Shown: positions 1 through 8,065 of the stretch, piece by piece | Position numbering within the stretch: position 1 is the stretch's first letter | Layout: every line of letters starts with the position of its first letter | Assembly (NCBI RefSeq): GCF_002234615.1 | Contig: NZ_NMQW01000012.1 | Location: 1-64,000, forward strand | Reading direction: 5' to 3' | DNA length: 64,000 bases | Source: Paenibacillus rigui | GTDB lineage: Bacteria > Bacillota > Bacilli > Paenibacillales > NBRC-103111 | Translations under genes and position numbers: made by a program | Notes under the pieces: generated by a model | Databases searched by the model: none | What the model was told of the DNA's origin: nothing | The model's input: the letters and a program-made list of their open reading frames with translations, nothing else

Positions 1-876
1 TGGGTTGTCGCTCACCATATAGGCAATCGTTCCTGTAGGTATATTCGCCGGATGCGTACCAGAGAAATTAGTACAATAGGAATAATAGTATTTCCCGTTG
101 TATTTGTGAATTCCCGAATCCTCAAACAACCATGGCGGATTGATCGGTTTCACAGCTCCGCCACTAGCAGCCAGATCCAAACTGATCATATCCGCCCCAA
201 GCTTCGCAACACGTGCTGTTCCCGGGTCAGCCTCCTTCCCCGTCGGAACACCGCCACCGAAATAGATATAACCACTTCCATCATCATCAACCAGCACCGC
301 AGGGTCAAACAGCCATGTCACATCGCTGGCCCCTGGGGTACCACTTCTACTAACTAAAGCCTTTCCAATTGGATCTGTAAATGGCCCAATTGGACTATCC
401 GCTGTAAGCACGCCAATGCCGTTTGCGCTATCCGCAAAATAAAGAAAAAATTTCTCCTTACCGTCTATCGTTTTATGTGCAGCTGACGGAGCCCAAGAGT
501 TTTTTGCCCATTTGGCCGCACCTTGCGGCCCGGCCACCGGTATTTCTCCGTGATCCGTCCAGTTCACCATGTCGTCAGACGAAACAACCGTAATCTTATT
601 GATTAAACCATATCCGTTATCCTTAATTGTCCCGTCTGCATTGTATTCAAATACATCATTCGTCATGTAAACGTACACCCTGCCGTTATAAACCATGGCA
701 TAAGGGTCAGCGCCGAACTTTTGCGTAAATAACGGGTTCGCGTTGCCAGGCGTTTTAGCCAGTGCCGGTGTAACCGGAGCTGCTGCCGCCTCTACCCTTT
801 CCATAACTGGGATTGAGGTGATTGCCAGAGTCAGAGCCGTTGTCATCACCATTAATTTGTTTTTCCACATCTTCAT
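1..876 (-). CDS. xynD: GH43 arabinoxylan arabinofuranohydrolase, 3' end beyond window
   Basis: This is a secreted glycoside hydrolase family 43 enzyme that removes arabinofuranosyl side chains from arabinoxylan. 292 codons are visible and the gene runs off the window edge, so the C-terminal part (usually a CBM6 in this family) is not seen. Residues 1-31 form a signal peptide ending near VEA. The catalytic base is probably D57 in GADPYAM, the pKa-modulating Asp D191 in LFDPAV, and the general acid E252 in FEDSGIHKYNG. The sequence follows B. subtilis XynD closely through these blocks. The ATG at 876 follows a GAGAGGTGG ribosome binding site. It lies 111 bp downstream of the cohesin-SLH gene on the same strand and may be cotranscribed with it. 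Family identity is firm; the exact side-chain specificity (AXH-m2,3) is taken from the XynD resemblance. Confidence 0.9.
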   Translation of the reverse strand, partial: MKMWKNKLMVMTTALTLAITSIPVMERVEAAAAPVTPALAKTPGNANPLFTQKFGADPYAMVYNGRVYVYMTNDVFEYNADGTIKDNGYGLINKITVVSSDDMVNWTDHGEIPVAGPQGAAKWAKNSWAPSAAHKTIDGKEKFFLYFADSANGIGVLTADSPIGPFTDPIGKALVSRSGTPGASDVTWLFDPAVLVDDDGSGYIYFGGGVPTGKEADPGTARVAKLGADMISLDLAASGGAVKPINPPWLFEDSGIHKYNGKYYYSYCTNFSGTHPANIPTGTIAYMVSDNP

Positions 877-987
877 TGAACCGTTTCCACCTCTCATACA
901 TTGATAAAATTATTCATTGATTAATGGGTTCAAGTGACTCCGAAGGCAACACCTCCCCTCCATGTCCTTAGAAGCCTAAAGCTTGGT

Positions 988-1980
988 CTACTTCTTCAAT
1001 AGCCTATATATGATCACGGCTGCTTCCGCTCTTGTTGCCGTATCATTTGGCTTAATCATGTCATTGTTGCCCTGGATGATTCCTTTCTTGACTAGTTGAG
1101 CCAACGGGTTTACCGCATAGTCTGCTACCTCGCTGGAGTCACTGAAGCGGCTCAGGTCCGAGACGGGTTCATCCAGCATCCTTCCGGCAATTTTCATTGC
1201 TCGTGCAGCCACTACCATCATATCCTGCCTAGATATGCTTATCCTCGGCCCAAACTGGTTGTCACCCGTTCCTTGAGCGATTCCAAGTTTATTGGCGATC
1301 CCGACCTCTTTGAAGAAATAGTCGGATGGATCTACATCATCGAAATTACCGTCTGCTTCTGCATTCAGATTTAATGCCCTCACCAGTAAAATAGTAAAGT
1401 CCGCTCTGGTGATGTTGTTACCCGGGCTAAAGGTAGTATCCGACGTTCCCTTGATGATTCCCGCAGATGCAAGCGTTTCTATCTCTAGCTTTGCCCATTC
1501 GAAACCTGCCAGATCGTCGAAGGTATTTCTGTAGCTGTATTCAGTTGCTGCCAGATTCGGGTCCAGTGCCTTTACGGATACCAGCTTAATGTTGGGATTC
1601 CCCTGTGCCTTCCCTTTGAAGGCAATGGTACTCAGGGCAGTATTTCCTTGTTCTCCAGCTTTCTTTCCTATTTTGGTGAAGGCTAATGTCATTTTCCCGT
1701 TATCTACCTTTGGAGGGAGAAAAAAACCATCCAGCTTGGATTCCGCCTTATCCAGTTCTACAACATCAGGATCAAACGTAATCAAAATTTCATAAGCATA
1801 GAGGCCTTTCAAGTTGTTTCCATTCACCGTAACTTCCAATGCTTGATCAGGCATTACTTGCTCTGCACTTTTACTCAGCGTGAAGGCCGGGTCCCCTTCT
1901 GCATATCCTGCGCCGGGTATAGAAGCAACTATCATGACTACAATTAAATACATGACAAGAGTGAATTTGCCTTTTTTCAT
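988..1980 (-). CDS. Cohesin-domain protein with three SLH repeats (surface anchor)
   Basis: A small secreted protein of 330 residues. Residues 1-27 form a signal peptide ending GAGYA. Residues about 30-145 form a cohesin-type beta-sandwich, recognisable from the ITFDPDVVEL and TALSTIAFKGKA segments. Residues about 153-330 are three SLH repeats, the last with the TRAE motif, which should hold the protein on the cell wall. The ATG at 1980 is chosen over one 13 codons upstream because AAGGAG sits just before it. The architecture suggests a docking protein that displays a dockerin enzyme on the surface. The next gene upstream on this strand encodes a GH30 enzyme with a dockerin, which is the obvious candidate partner. 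Binding is inferred; the cohesin fold could also act only as a structural module. Confidence 0.82.
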   Translation of the reverse strand: MKKGKFTLVMYLIVVMIVASIPGAGYAEGDPAFTLSKSAEQVMPDQALEVTVNGNNLKGLYAYEILITFDPDVVELDKAESKLDGFFLPPKVDNGKMTLAFTKIGKKAGEQGNTALSTIAFKGKAQGNPNIKLVSVKALDPNLAATEYSYRNTFDDLAGFEWAKLEIETLASAGIIKGTSDTTFSPGNNITRADFTILLVRALNLNAEADGNFDDVDPSDYFFKEVGIANKLGIAQGTGDNQFGPRISISRQDMMVVAARAMKIAGRMLDEPVSDLSRFSDSSEVADYAVNPLAQLVKKGIIQGNNDMIKPNDTATRAEAAVIIYRLLKK

Positions 1981-2050
1981 GTTTAGTCTCCTTATCGTAG
2001 GAATAAAGGGAGGAGTCACCTCTCCTAACTATGATTTTTCAAATCCATCA

Positions 2051-2065
2051 ATGAAAGCGTTTTAA
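2051..2065 (-). promoter_or_regulatory. Candidate CcpA cre site upstream of cohesin-SLH gene
   Basis: ATGAAAGCGTTTTAA matches the cre consensus WTGNAANCGNWWNCA with one mismatch. It lies 71-85 bp upstream of the ATG. A similar site occupies an equivalent position upstream of the GH30-dockerin gene, which supports it. Confidence 0.55.
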
Positions 2066-2102
2066 TTTTAGTGGATGTTAGTATATGGAAATTCAAAATT
2101 TA

Positions 2103-2222
2103 CAATGTTACGCCTCTGCCCTCCTTCTTATTATTTACTTCAGGCTTCTAACTTTACAGTAATTTCCTTTATTATAACTACGTAACTAGTAAATTACGAT
2201 GTAATTTCTTCTTTGAAAAGTT
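2103..2222 (-). promoter_or_regulatory. Promoter region of the cohesin-SLH gene, conserved with the GH30-dockerin gene
   Basis: The 395-bp gap 1981-2375 holds no gene. Read on the minus strand it contains the block AAAGAAGAAATTACATCGT (2196-2214), then 19 nt, then TATAAT (2171-2176), and further down GGCGTAACATTG (2103-2114). All three blocks recur upstream of the GH30-dockerin gene at 5035-5352, with the same 19-nt spacing between ACATCGT and TATAAT. No good -35 box is present, which fits an activator binding at ACATCGT. The activator is not identified. Confidence 0.6.
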
Positions 2223-2280
2223 GATTTTTTTAAGACGAGTATTTTGTTATCCGCAAGATGAAGGCCACTTCTTATCTAGT

Positions 2281-2318
2281 ATGCCCTATCCAACTGTGGT
2301 TTTCTCGGGATAGGGCAT
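2281..2318. terminator. Inverted repeat downstream of GH30-dockerin gene
   Basis: A perfect 11-bp inverted repeat, ATGCCCTATCC and GGATAGGGCAT, with a 16-nt loop. It is placed where the GH30-dockerin transcript should end. It lacks a clear T-run on the minus strand, so termination is a guess. Confidence 0.4.
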
Positions 2319-2375
2319 AACTACAATATCAGTGCTTCACACAACTAATATAGCCACAACGTACGGCGGATCAAC

Positions 2376-4895
2376 TTATTCGACTATCTTGGATGCAACA
2401 TACGCAAGATCCGTAATATCGATCCTGTTATCGCTGTTCATATCAGCCGTCTTGGCCGCTACCCAGTCCGTGCCGGTGGAATCCTTACCGTAATAGTAAG
2501 CAACCATCGCTAGGTCACCGACATCGATGCTTCCGTCTTTGTTGAGGTCGGCAGACACTTCCTTAATCAGGGCTGCCTTGAAAGTATCGATTGCGCCGGC
2601 CAGTGCTGCTGTGGCACTGTCAACCTGGGACTGTGTCGCGCTCTGGTTATCTTTTACAGCTTTGGCTGCATTGATGGCAACCCCGAATACATCTTTGGCT
2701 GCCTGCGGGTATTGACCCGGCAATGTACCAATGGCAGCAGCATCATACAGGCTCTGTGCATTAGCAATAGCTGTTGACAAAGCTGTCTTATCTACAACCA
2801 CTTCAATATTGCCTACGGTAATGCTCTTCCTGCCAAGCGCAGCCTGAAGCACGGTTCCTTCAGGACCCACACCCAGCTTGGCCTGGGTCGCTGCAATCGT
2901 TCCGGTCGTATTCTGAACACCTGCCTTGACCTTGAAGGTTAAATTCAACACCGGCGTGCTGGCTCCAGATACCCCTCCGATATTGGCGGTAATCAGTCTC
3001 ACTTTTCCGGCAGTCGTTTTGTCCTCCGTCACCATCCGGATGTTGCTGTTGGCCCCTGCCGTACTCACATAGTCAAACACATTGGCATCATAGGCCAAGG
3101 TGATGTCCTCGGCGTAAACACTTTGTGTCAAATGATCCAGGCTTACGCCGACGGTAAAGCTGCTGCCCGGCTTCACACTGCTGTCCGCCGAAAGCGCAGC
3201 TTCCGGGATATTGCTGTCAACATTCTCAGCTACGAAGGTTGTCACGCTTTGGGCAGGAAGCTCGGCAGCAAAGGAATGATTAGATATATAGAGGGGCGCT
3301 CCGGCAGCAAGATTCCTGCTGCTATCTGTTACCCACGAAGATACTTGTGTTGCGGAACCGTTCTGTAGAACAAAGTTTTGATTTACTGCTGAATTGCCTT
3401 TGTTAACTGCCACAATAACCACCTTATGGTCACCTTTATAGGCAGAAGTATAAATTTGCGGTTCGGGATTTTTGGTCGCTTCAACCCTTACATAGCCAGG
3501 CCGAATAAATTTCGAGTAATGAGCCATGCTGTATCCGCGCTTGCTGATCGTACCGTCCTCTTTCATTGGACCGTAATGCCTGCGGATGTACCACCATACA
3601 TAAGCTTGAAAATTCCCTTCTACCATGGCGTTATACATATGCTCCGCAACACCCAATGCCTCAGGCCAGCGATCCGCCGAGTTCGTTTCGCTATTCGGAT
3701 AGTATACTTCCGTCATCCACAGCTCCTTTCCCGCTCCCTTTTGTTCGAACAGCGGGTAGGGGAAATCACTATACTTCGTACCGTAGGTGTGGGCACCTAG
3801 AATATCCATATTTGCAAGAGCTTCCGGATCGTTCAGAATAGAGTCTGACATTTGCTTTACGTAAGAAAATGATTCCGGTGCGATAACTCTGTTATTGATA
3901 GCCCCCGCATTTTCTTTCATAAAACGAAGTATTTCTTCCGGACTCCACCAAGTCCAATCATAGGCATAATCAGGCTCATTTTGAACAGAAATAGCATACA
4001 GCTCTACACCGTTCTTCTTCATGTAGGAATCGAATTCATTCAGATACTGCGCATACTGTTGATACATGTCGTGCTTCAATCGTTTTGCCGTCGTACCCAC
4101 CACGTAGGGGGAAACGGTGATATTATCGATATTCGCTCCATCAGCACCGGAAGTTACCAGCTTTAAGGTGCTGATCCCGTTCTGCATCGGTACCTGAACC
4201 GATATGTCGCCCCAGGTCGACCAACTGCCCGTTGCTGCAATGGCCACTTGACTGATGGCCTTTGTGCCATTAACATAGACATCCAAAACCGATGTCCCCG
4301 TTTGCAGCGCATACCGAATTTTCACATTCTTCGTTCCTGTACTGCCGATACTAATGTTATTCCATTGAACGGACGCATCTGATGAAGCCTGAGCATCGGC
4401 ATATCCGGTACCGCTATAACCCGAATAGGTCTTTTCCACTGCGAACCCGGTCAAGGTTGTCCCCGTCTCCACTTCATAAACCGTCCCGTTGCCTGAGCTT
4501 CCGCCAAGATTGAAGGTCTCGACCATCTCGCTTGGAGGGTTCCAAGGTGATGCGAACACAATGGCTCCGTGTTCTATCGCTTTTTTTGCTGTATCCACTT
4601 CTCTCTGCCAATTATTTTTGTTCTCGTCTATCGGAATTCTTAAGACAGAAAAGCCCAGCTGATTTTCTCCGTTACCAAAAGCGGTTTCTCTTTGAGCCGG
4701 TGTCAAATCTCCAATCCAAACGGAGTGGTTCATGCCTCCAAAACCTCGAATCACCTGCTTTTCCGCCGATAAATTAACAATGACATCATTTGCCGAAGCA
4801 GCAGAGACTTCAGTAGATGCCGGCATGAGAAATAGCGGAAGCACGGTTACACATGCCAAAAATACACAAAATGATTTTTTCACACGTGAAATCAT
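2376..4895 (-). CDS. GH30_8 glucuronoxylanase with internal CBM, cohesin-like, FIVAR and dockerin domains
   Basis: A secreted endo-glucuronoxylanase that cuts xylan next to methylglucuronate-substituted xylose. Of 839 residues, 1-33 form the signal peptide. The GH30_8 catalytic core covers about 35-129 and 268-557, split by a CBM6/CBM35-like module at about 130-267. The acid/base is E307 (SVQNEPDY) and the nucleophile E396 (WMTEVYYP). The arginine that contacts glucuronate in XynC lies in WWYIRRHYGPM (438-439). After the core come a cohesin-like domain (565-695), a FIVAR-like helical domain (702-778) and a two-repeat type I dockerin (782-839, DLNKDGSIDVGDL and DMNSDNRIDITDL). The catalytic halves align with B. 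subtilis XynC, in which the insertion site is a short loop. The ribosome binding site is weak. The dockerin may bind the cohesin-SLH protein encoded next downstream. Confidence 0.9.
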   Translation of the reverse strand: MISRVKKSFCVFLACVTVLPLFLMPASTEVSAASANDVIVNLSAEKQVIRGFGGMNHSVWIGDLTPAQRETAFGNGENQLGFSVLRIPIDENKNNWQREVDTAKKAIEHGAIVFASPWNPPSEMVETFNLGGSSGNGTVYEVETGTTLTGFAVEKTYSGYSGTGYADAQASSDASVQWNNISIGSTGTKNVKIRYALQTGTSVLDVYVNGTKAISQVAIAATGSWSTWGDISVQVPMQNGISTLKLVTSGADGANIDNITVSPYVVGTTAKRLKHDMYQQYAQYLNEFDSYMKKNGVELYAISVQNEPDYAYDWTWWSPEEILRFMKENAGAINNRVIAPESFSYVKQMSDSILNDPEALANMDILGAHTYGTKYSDFPYPLFEQKGAGKELWMTEVYYPNSETNSADRWPEALGVAEHMYNAMVEGNFQAYVWWYIRRHYGPMKEDGTISKRGYSMAHYSKFIRPGYVRVEATKNPEPQIYTSAYKGDHKVVIVAVNKGNSAVNQNFVLQNGSATQVSSWVTDSSRNLAAGAPLYISNHSFAAELPAQSVTTFVAENVDSNIPEAALSADSSVKPGSSFTVGVSLDHLTQSVYAEDITLAYDANVFDYVSTAGANSNIRMVTEDKTTAGKVRLITANIGGVSGASTPVLNLTFKVKAGVQNTTGTIAATQAKLGVGPEGTVLQAALGRKSITVGNIEVVVDKTALSTAIANAQSLYDAAAIGTLPGQYPQAAKDVFGVAINAAKAVKDNQSATQSQVDSATAALAGAIDTFKAALIKEVSADLNKDGSIDVGDLAMVAYYYGKDSTGTDWVAAKTADMNSDNRIDITDLAYVASKIVE

Positions 4896-4983
4896 TATTT
4901 TCAGCCCCTGAGTTAAATTTCATAACCTGTTTCTTTGACTACAGCTTCCTTCAGTCAGACAACTGTCGCTAACATTTTAAGTA

Positions 4984-4998
4984 TGATAACGCTTTAAT
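4984..4998 (-). promoter_or_regulatory. Candidate CcpA cre site upstream of GH30-dockerin gene
   Basis: On the minus strand ATTAAAGCGTTATCA matches the cre consensus except for one G-to-T change. It lies 89-103 bp upstream of the ATG and 37 bp from the GGCGTAACATTG block. That matches the arrangement (38 bp) upstream of the cohesin-SLH gene. Confidence 0.55.
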
Positions 4999-5034
4999 TT
5001 TTGCAGATGATAACATTTGAGACCCAAATCGATT

Positions 5035-5352
5035 CAATGTTACGCCACGCCCCCCATTAATGACTCTGCTACATCATGAGTTGGAGGCTTGAACCTGGTC
5101 CAGGTTGCATATGGACTAATTTTCCATTTTTTTACGGGTGAAGTGGGAAGTAAGGCAAGGCTTAAATAGCTTCGGGGAGATGCTAAAGAAGTTGGGGCCT
5201 GCCGTTATTGAACATTGTGTTGCCGATGAAGACTGGAACATCGAGGTCATTCGTTTTTTTACAAAGAAGCATCCTGCCCCCCCTGCTTTGGATATCTTTT
5301 ATTATAACCAAGCTACATGAAAATCACGATGTAATTTCTTCTTTAAAAAGTT
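5035..5352 (-). promoter_or_regulatory. Promoter and long leader of the GH30-dockerin gene
   Basis: The 645-bp stretch 4896-5540 contains no confident gene. On the minus strand AAAGAAGAAATTACATCGT (5326-5344) is followed after 19 nt by TATAAT (5301-5306), as upstream of the cohesin-SLH gene. GGCGTAACATTG is at 5035-5046. Here about 255 nt separate TATAAT from GGCGTAACATTG, against about 57 nt in the other copy, so this leader carries some 200 nt of extra DNA. That extra part has a 60-codon plus-strand reading frame (5138-5320) which I do not recognise. Confidence 0.55.
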
Positions 5353-5480
5353 CGTTTTTATGGGATTAGTCTAGCCGAGCAAGGCTAAACGGCTTAGCCA
5401 TCTCTCCAGATGGCACGCGTTATTCAAGGTACGAACAAACCCGTCCCCACGAACATGTCGGAGGGCCGGGCTTGAGTTGG

Positions 5481-5522
5481 CTTTCTATTTGCAGCTTTCT
5501 ATTTGCAGCTTTCTATTTGCAG
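5481..5522. repeat. Three tandem copies of a 14-bp unit
   Basis: The unit CTTTCTATTTGCAG occurs three times head to tail, just past the stop codon of the lplA-like gene. This is probably replication slippage; no function is evident. Confidence 0.9.
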
Positions 5523-5540
5523 CTTCTTATCTGAAGATTA

Positions 5541-7100
5541 CTACTTATTCGCTTCAAATGCCTTACGCTTCTCGTCCATAACCTCTTGTCCGCCGATTTT
5601 CATGTAATCCTTCACTTCGTTATCGTAAACCTTGTCGAAGTCAGCAGGCTTAGCTGTAATGACTTTGACGAAGATTTCGTCGTTTTTCGCTTTAAGCGTA
5701 GCAGCATACTTGATTTCTGATTGGATCGGTGTGTTGACATTCGGCTTGATAACCCCGTCCGTACCGCCTAGCTTGATGCTTGAAATGGTAAAATCCTTAA
5801 ATTTGGGATCGGATGCATTCGCTGCGATATTCAGATTTTCGTCCGTAGCACTTACAAACTTGCCGTTAAGAATAATACTGTAATCCGGATAGTTATAAAG
5901 CGTCTGCTTCGCTTCTTCGTTGTCCAGCGTTTGCGGAACCCCGTCCTTCATTTCATAGGTTTTTCCTTCGGTTCCGTTTTGAAGCGCAAGGATATTTTTC
6001 GGCTGTGCCATCCAGTCCAAGTATTTCACAACGGCCTCTGCATTTTTGCTTGATTTGGGCACAAACATATAGAGGCCGTTCGGCGGATACACAGCTTTCG
6101 GATGCTTGCCATCCGGACTAGTGAACGGATCAATCGGAATTAGCTTGGCCTTCGGATCCGCCTTATACACTTCCGCCAGATACCCCTGGTAAATCGGTTC
6201 GTTCGTGTTGGCCGTACCTGCACCGACCATGCCGCTTATTAGATCCTTCTGAAACTTCTGAAAATCCTTATTCATCGTTAATGGAAAATCCTTATCAATG
6301 AGTCCTTCATTGTACAGCTTGTTCAGAAAACGATGCGCTTCTTTGTTTCCGGGCAGCAGCCATTCCGGCATAGAGTAAAAATCGGAAGCCGGTATTTTGT
6401 TCCACTCTAAGAACGAATACTGAAGCGGCTTCATATGAAACGGATCAATATTGCTGTATGGAACGACTTTATCGCCGGATTTTCCAGGTTTCTTCTCTTT
6501 AAACGCTTTTAGCGTATTGTAGAACTCCTCCGTTGTCTTAGGAACCGGAAGGCCCAGTTCATCCAGCCAATCTTGTCGAATTAATGTCGTGCTCTGCGGG
6601 AGCAGCATCCGTCGGGCAGGGATCGTATACTGCTTGCCCTCAAATACACCATAGCTGAGTACGTCATTACCCAACACCTTTTTCAGGTTTTGACCATATT
6701 TCTCAATCATCGGCCCGAGATCCGTCAATCCCCCATCCTTCACATATTTCTGTACGGTCGGGGTATCGTAGCTGTATACGAGATCAGGTGCCTGGTTGGC
6801 TGCCATCAGTACATTCAGCTTCTCGACTTCCTGGGTTCGTGGAACCGTCTCAAACTCAACCTTGATGTTATTCGGGGCACCGAAATTGTCCTGAATGTAC
6901 TTCGTCATGAAATTGTTTGTAATGGGGGGCGCGCCTGTCGGGGTGTTATTCCTGTCGAACAGCTCGATTCGCAGCGTAGTTAGCGCTTCCTTTTTCTCTG
7001 TGACATTCCCTGTATTGTTGTCCCCGCAGCCTGCCAAAAGGGTTGTCGTGGAAACAACCGCCAGAAGGCTTTTTGACCATCCACTTGACATCATTTTCAT
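5541..7100 (-). CDS. lplA: Sugar ABC importer, lipoprotein substrate-binding protein (LplA-like)
   Basis: An extracellular solute-binding protein of family 1 type, 519 residues. It has a lipoprotein signal peptide and lipobox LLAGC near residue 25, so it should be tethered to the outer face of the membrane. The PKSSKNAEAVVKYLDWM region is typical of large binding proteins of the LplA class, which in Paenibacillus often serve oligosaccharides such as aldouronates. The ATG at 7100 has AAGGGAG upstream; an in-frame GTG three codons earlier overlaps that site and is less likely. It is the last gene of lplB-ytcP-lplA, which shares its promoter block with two xylanase genes. Uptake of xylan fragments is therefore likely but not shown. 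The ligand cannot be read from the sequence. Confidence 0.88.
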   Translation of the reverse strand: MKMMSSGWSKSLLAVVSTTTLLAGCGDNNTGNVTEKKEALTTLRIELFDRNNTPTGAPPITNNFMTKYIQDNFGAPNNIKVEFETVPRTQEVEKLNVLMAANQAPDLVYSYDTPTVQKYVKDGGLTDLGPMIEKYGQNLKKVLGNDVLSYGVFEGKQYTIPARRMLLPQSTTLIRQDWLDELGLPVPKTTEEFYNTLKAFKEKKPGKSGDKVVPYSNIDPFHMKPLQYSFLEWNKIPASDFYSMPEWLLPGNKEAHRFLNKLYNEGLIDKDFPLTMNKDFQKFQKDLISGMVGAGTANTNEPIYQGYLAEVYKADPKAKLIPIDPFTSPDGKHPKAVYPPNGLYMFVPKSSKNAEAVVKYLDWMAQPKNILALQNGTEGKTYEMKDGVPQTLDNEEAKQTLYNYPDYSIILNGKFVSATDENLNIAANASDPKFKDFTISSIKLGGTDGVIKPNVNTPIQSEIKYAATLKAKNDEIFVKVITAKPADFDKVYDNEVKDYMKIGGQEVMDEKRKAFEANK

Positions 7101-7159
7101 TTGACCCACTCCCTTAGTAAAATAAATAGATTATTCGTTTGAAAAGCTCGAAGAAGTGC

Positions 7160-8050
7160 TCATCCCTTCACGGCACCGACCATCATACCCGAAACAAAAT
7201 AACGTTGTAACCAAGGGTACACTAGCAGAATTGGAATCGTAGCAAACATGATGGATGCTGCCTTAAGACTCTCAGGCACCGGAGGAGTAACCCCGAGTCC
7301 CTCTGTCATGTCGTTTACTTTGCTGTTCATGACCATTTCGTACAGACGCAGCTGCAGCGGATAAAGGTTCGAGTTCGTGATGTAGAGGAGCGCGTCCATA
7401 AAGCCGTTCCATCGCCCCACTGCATAAAACAGGCTGAGCGTTGCCAGAACAGGCAGCGATAGCGGCAGGATGACACTGAACAAAATACGGAATTGGCTCG
7501 CGCCATCCATTCGTGCGGATTCCTCGAGCTCCTCAGGTATCGAAGAGAAGAAGGCTTTGATGATCAGCAAATAAAAAGCATTGATGGCTCCAGGTAAAAT
7601 AAGTGCCCAAATGGAATCCAGCAGATTCAAGCTTTTGATGAGCAAATACTCCGGAATCATGCCACCGCTAAAGAACATCGTTACAACAATCAGAAACAGG
7701 AAGCCATCCCGTCCCTTAAGGTTTTTTTTGGTCAGCGGATAAGCAGCCATGATGGTCATTGTCATGGAAATCACCGTAAATAGTACCACTAGAAGAACCG
7801 TGAACATAAGGGAACGGATCATCTGCGCGTTGCCAAACACGGACTTATAGGCTCTCAGATCAAGCTCTATCGGAAAAATCGTTACCTTACCGGCCATAAT
7901 GGCACTATTTCCGCTCAATGATAAGGCAAAGATGTGCAGCATCGGCACCAAACAGAGCACACCGGCGATTGTAATGATTGCAATAATGATCCCGTCCAAT
8001 AGCTTGGTTCGGCCATCTATACATTTTGTTGCGTTACCTTCACTAGTCAT
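7160..8050 (-). CDS. ytcP: Sugar ABC importer permease (YtcP-like)
   Basis: An integral membrane permease of 296 residues with six predicted helices, CUT1 class. The EAA loop that contacts the ATPase lies in the ELEESARMDGASQFRILFSV region, and the C-terminus ends with the usual MMVGAVKG. The start at 8050 follows GAGGAGG. It lies 15 bp downstream of the lplB-like gene and 59 bp upstream of the binding protein. No ATPase gene is present in this set, so a shared MsmX-type ATPase is expected. Confidence 0.9.
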   Translation of the reverse strand: MTSEGNATKCIDGRTKLLDGIIIAIITIAGVLCLVPMLHIFALSLSGNSAIMAGKVTIFPIELDLRAYKSVFGNAQMIRSLMFTVLLVVLFTVISMTMTIMAAYPLTKKNLKGRDGFLFLIVVTMFFSGGMIPEYLLIKSLNLLDSIWALILPGAINAFYLLIIKAFFSSIPEELEESARMDGASQFRILFSVILPLSLPVLATLSLFYAVGRWNGFMDALLYITNSNLYPLQLRLYEMVMNSKVNDMTEGLGVTPPVPESLKAASIMFATIPILLVYPWLQRYFVSGMMVGAVKG

Positions 8051-8065
8051 GAAGCTTTATCCTCC

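Noticed and set aside
5481-5522. Three tandem 14-bp repeats as a possible CRISPR-like array
   Set aside because: The units are contiguous with no spacers and there are only three, so this is a simple tandem repeat.
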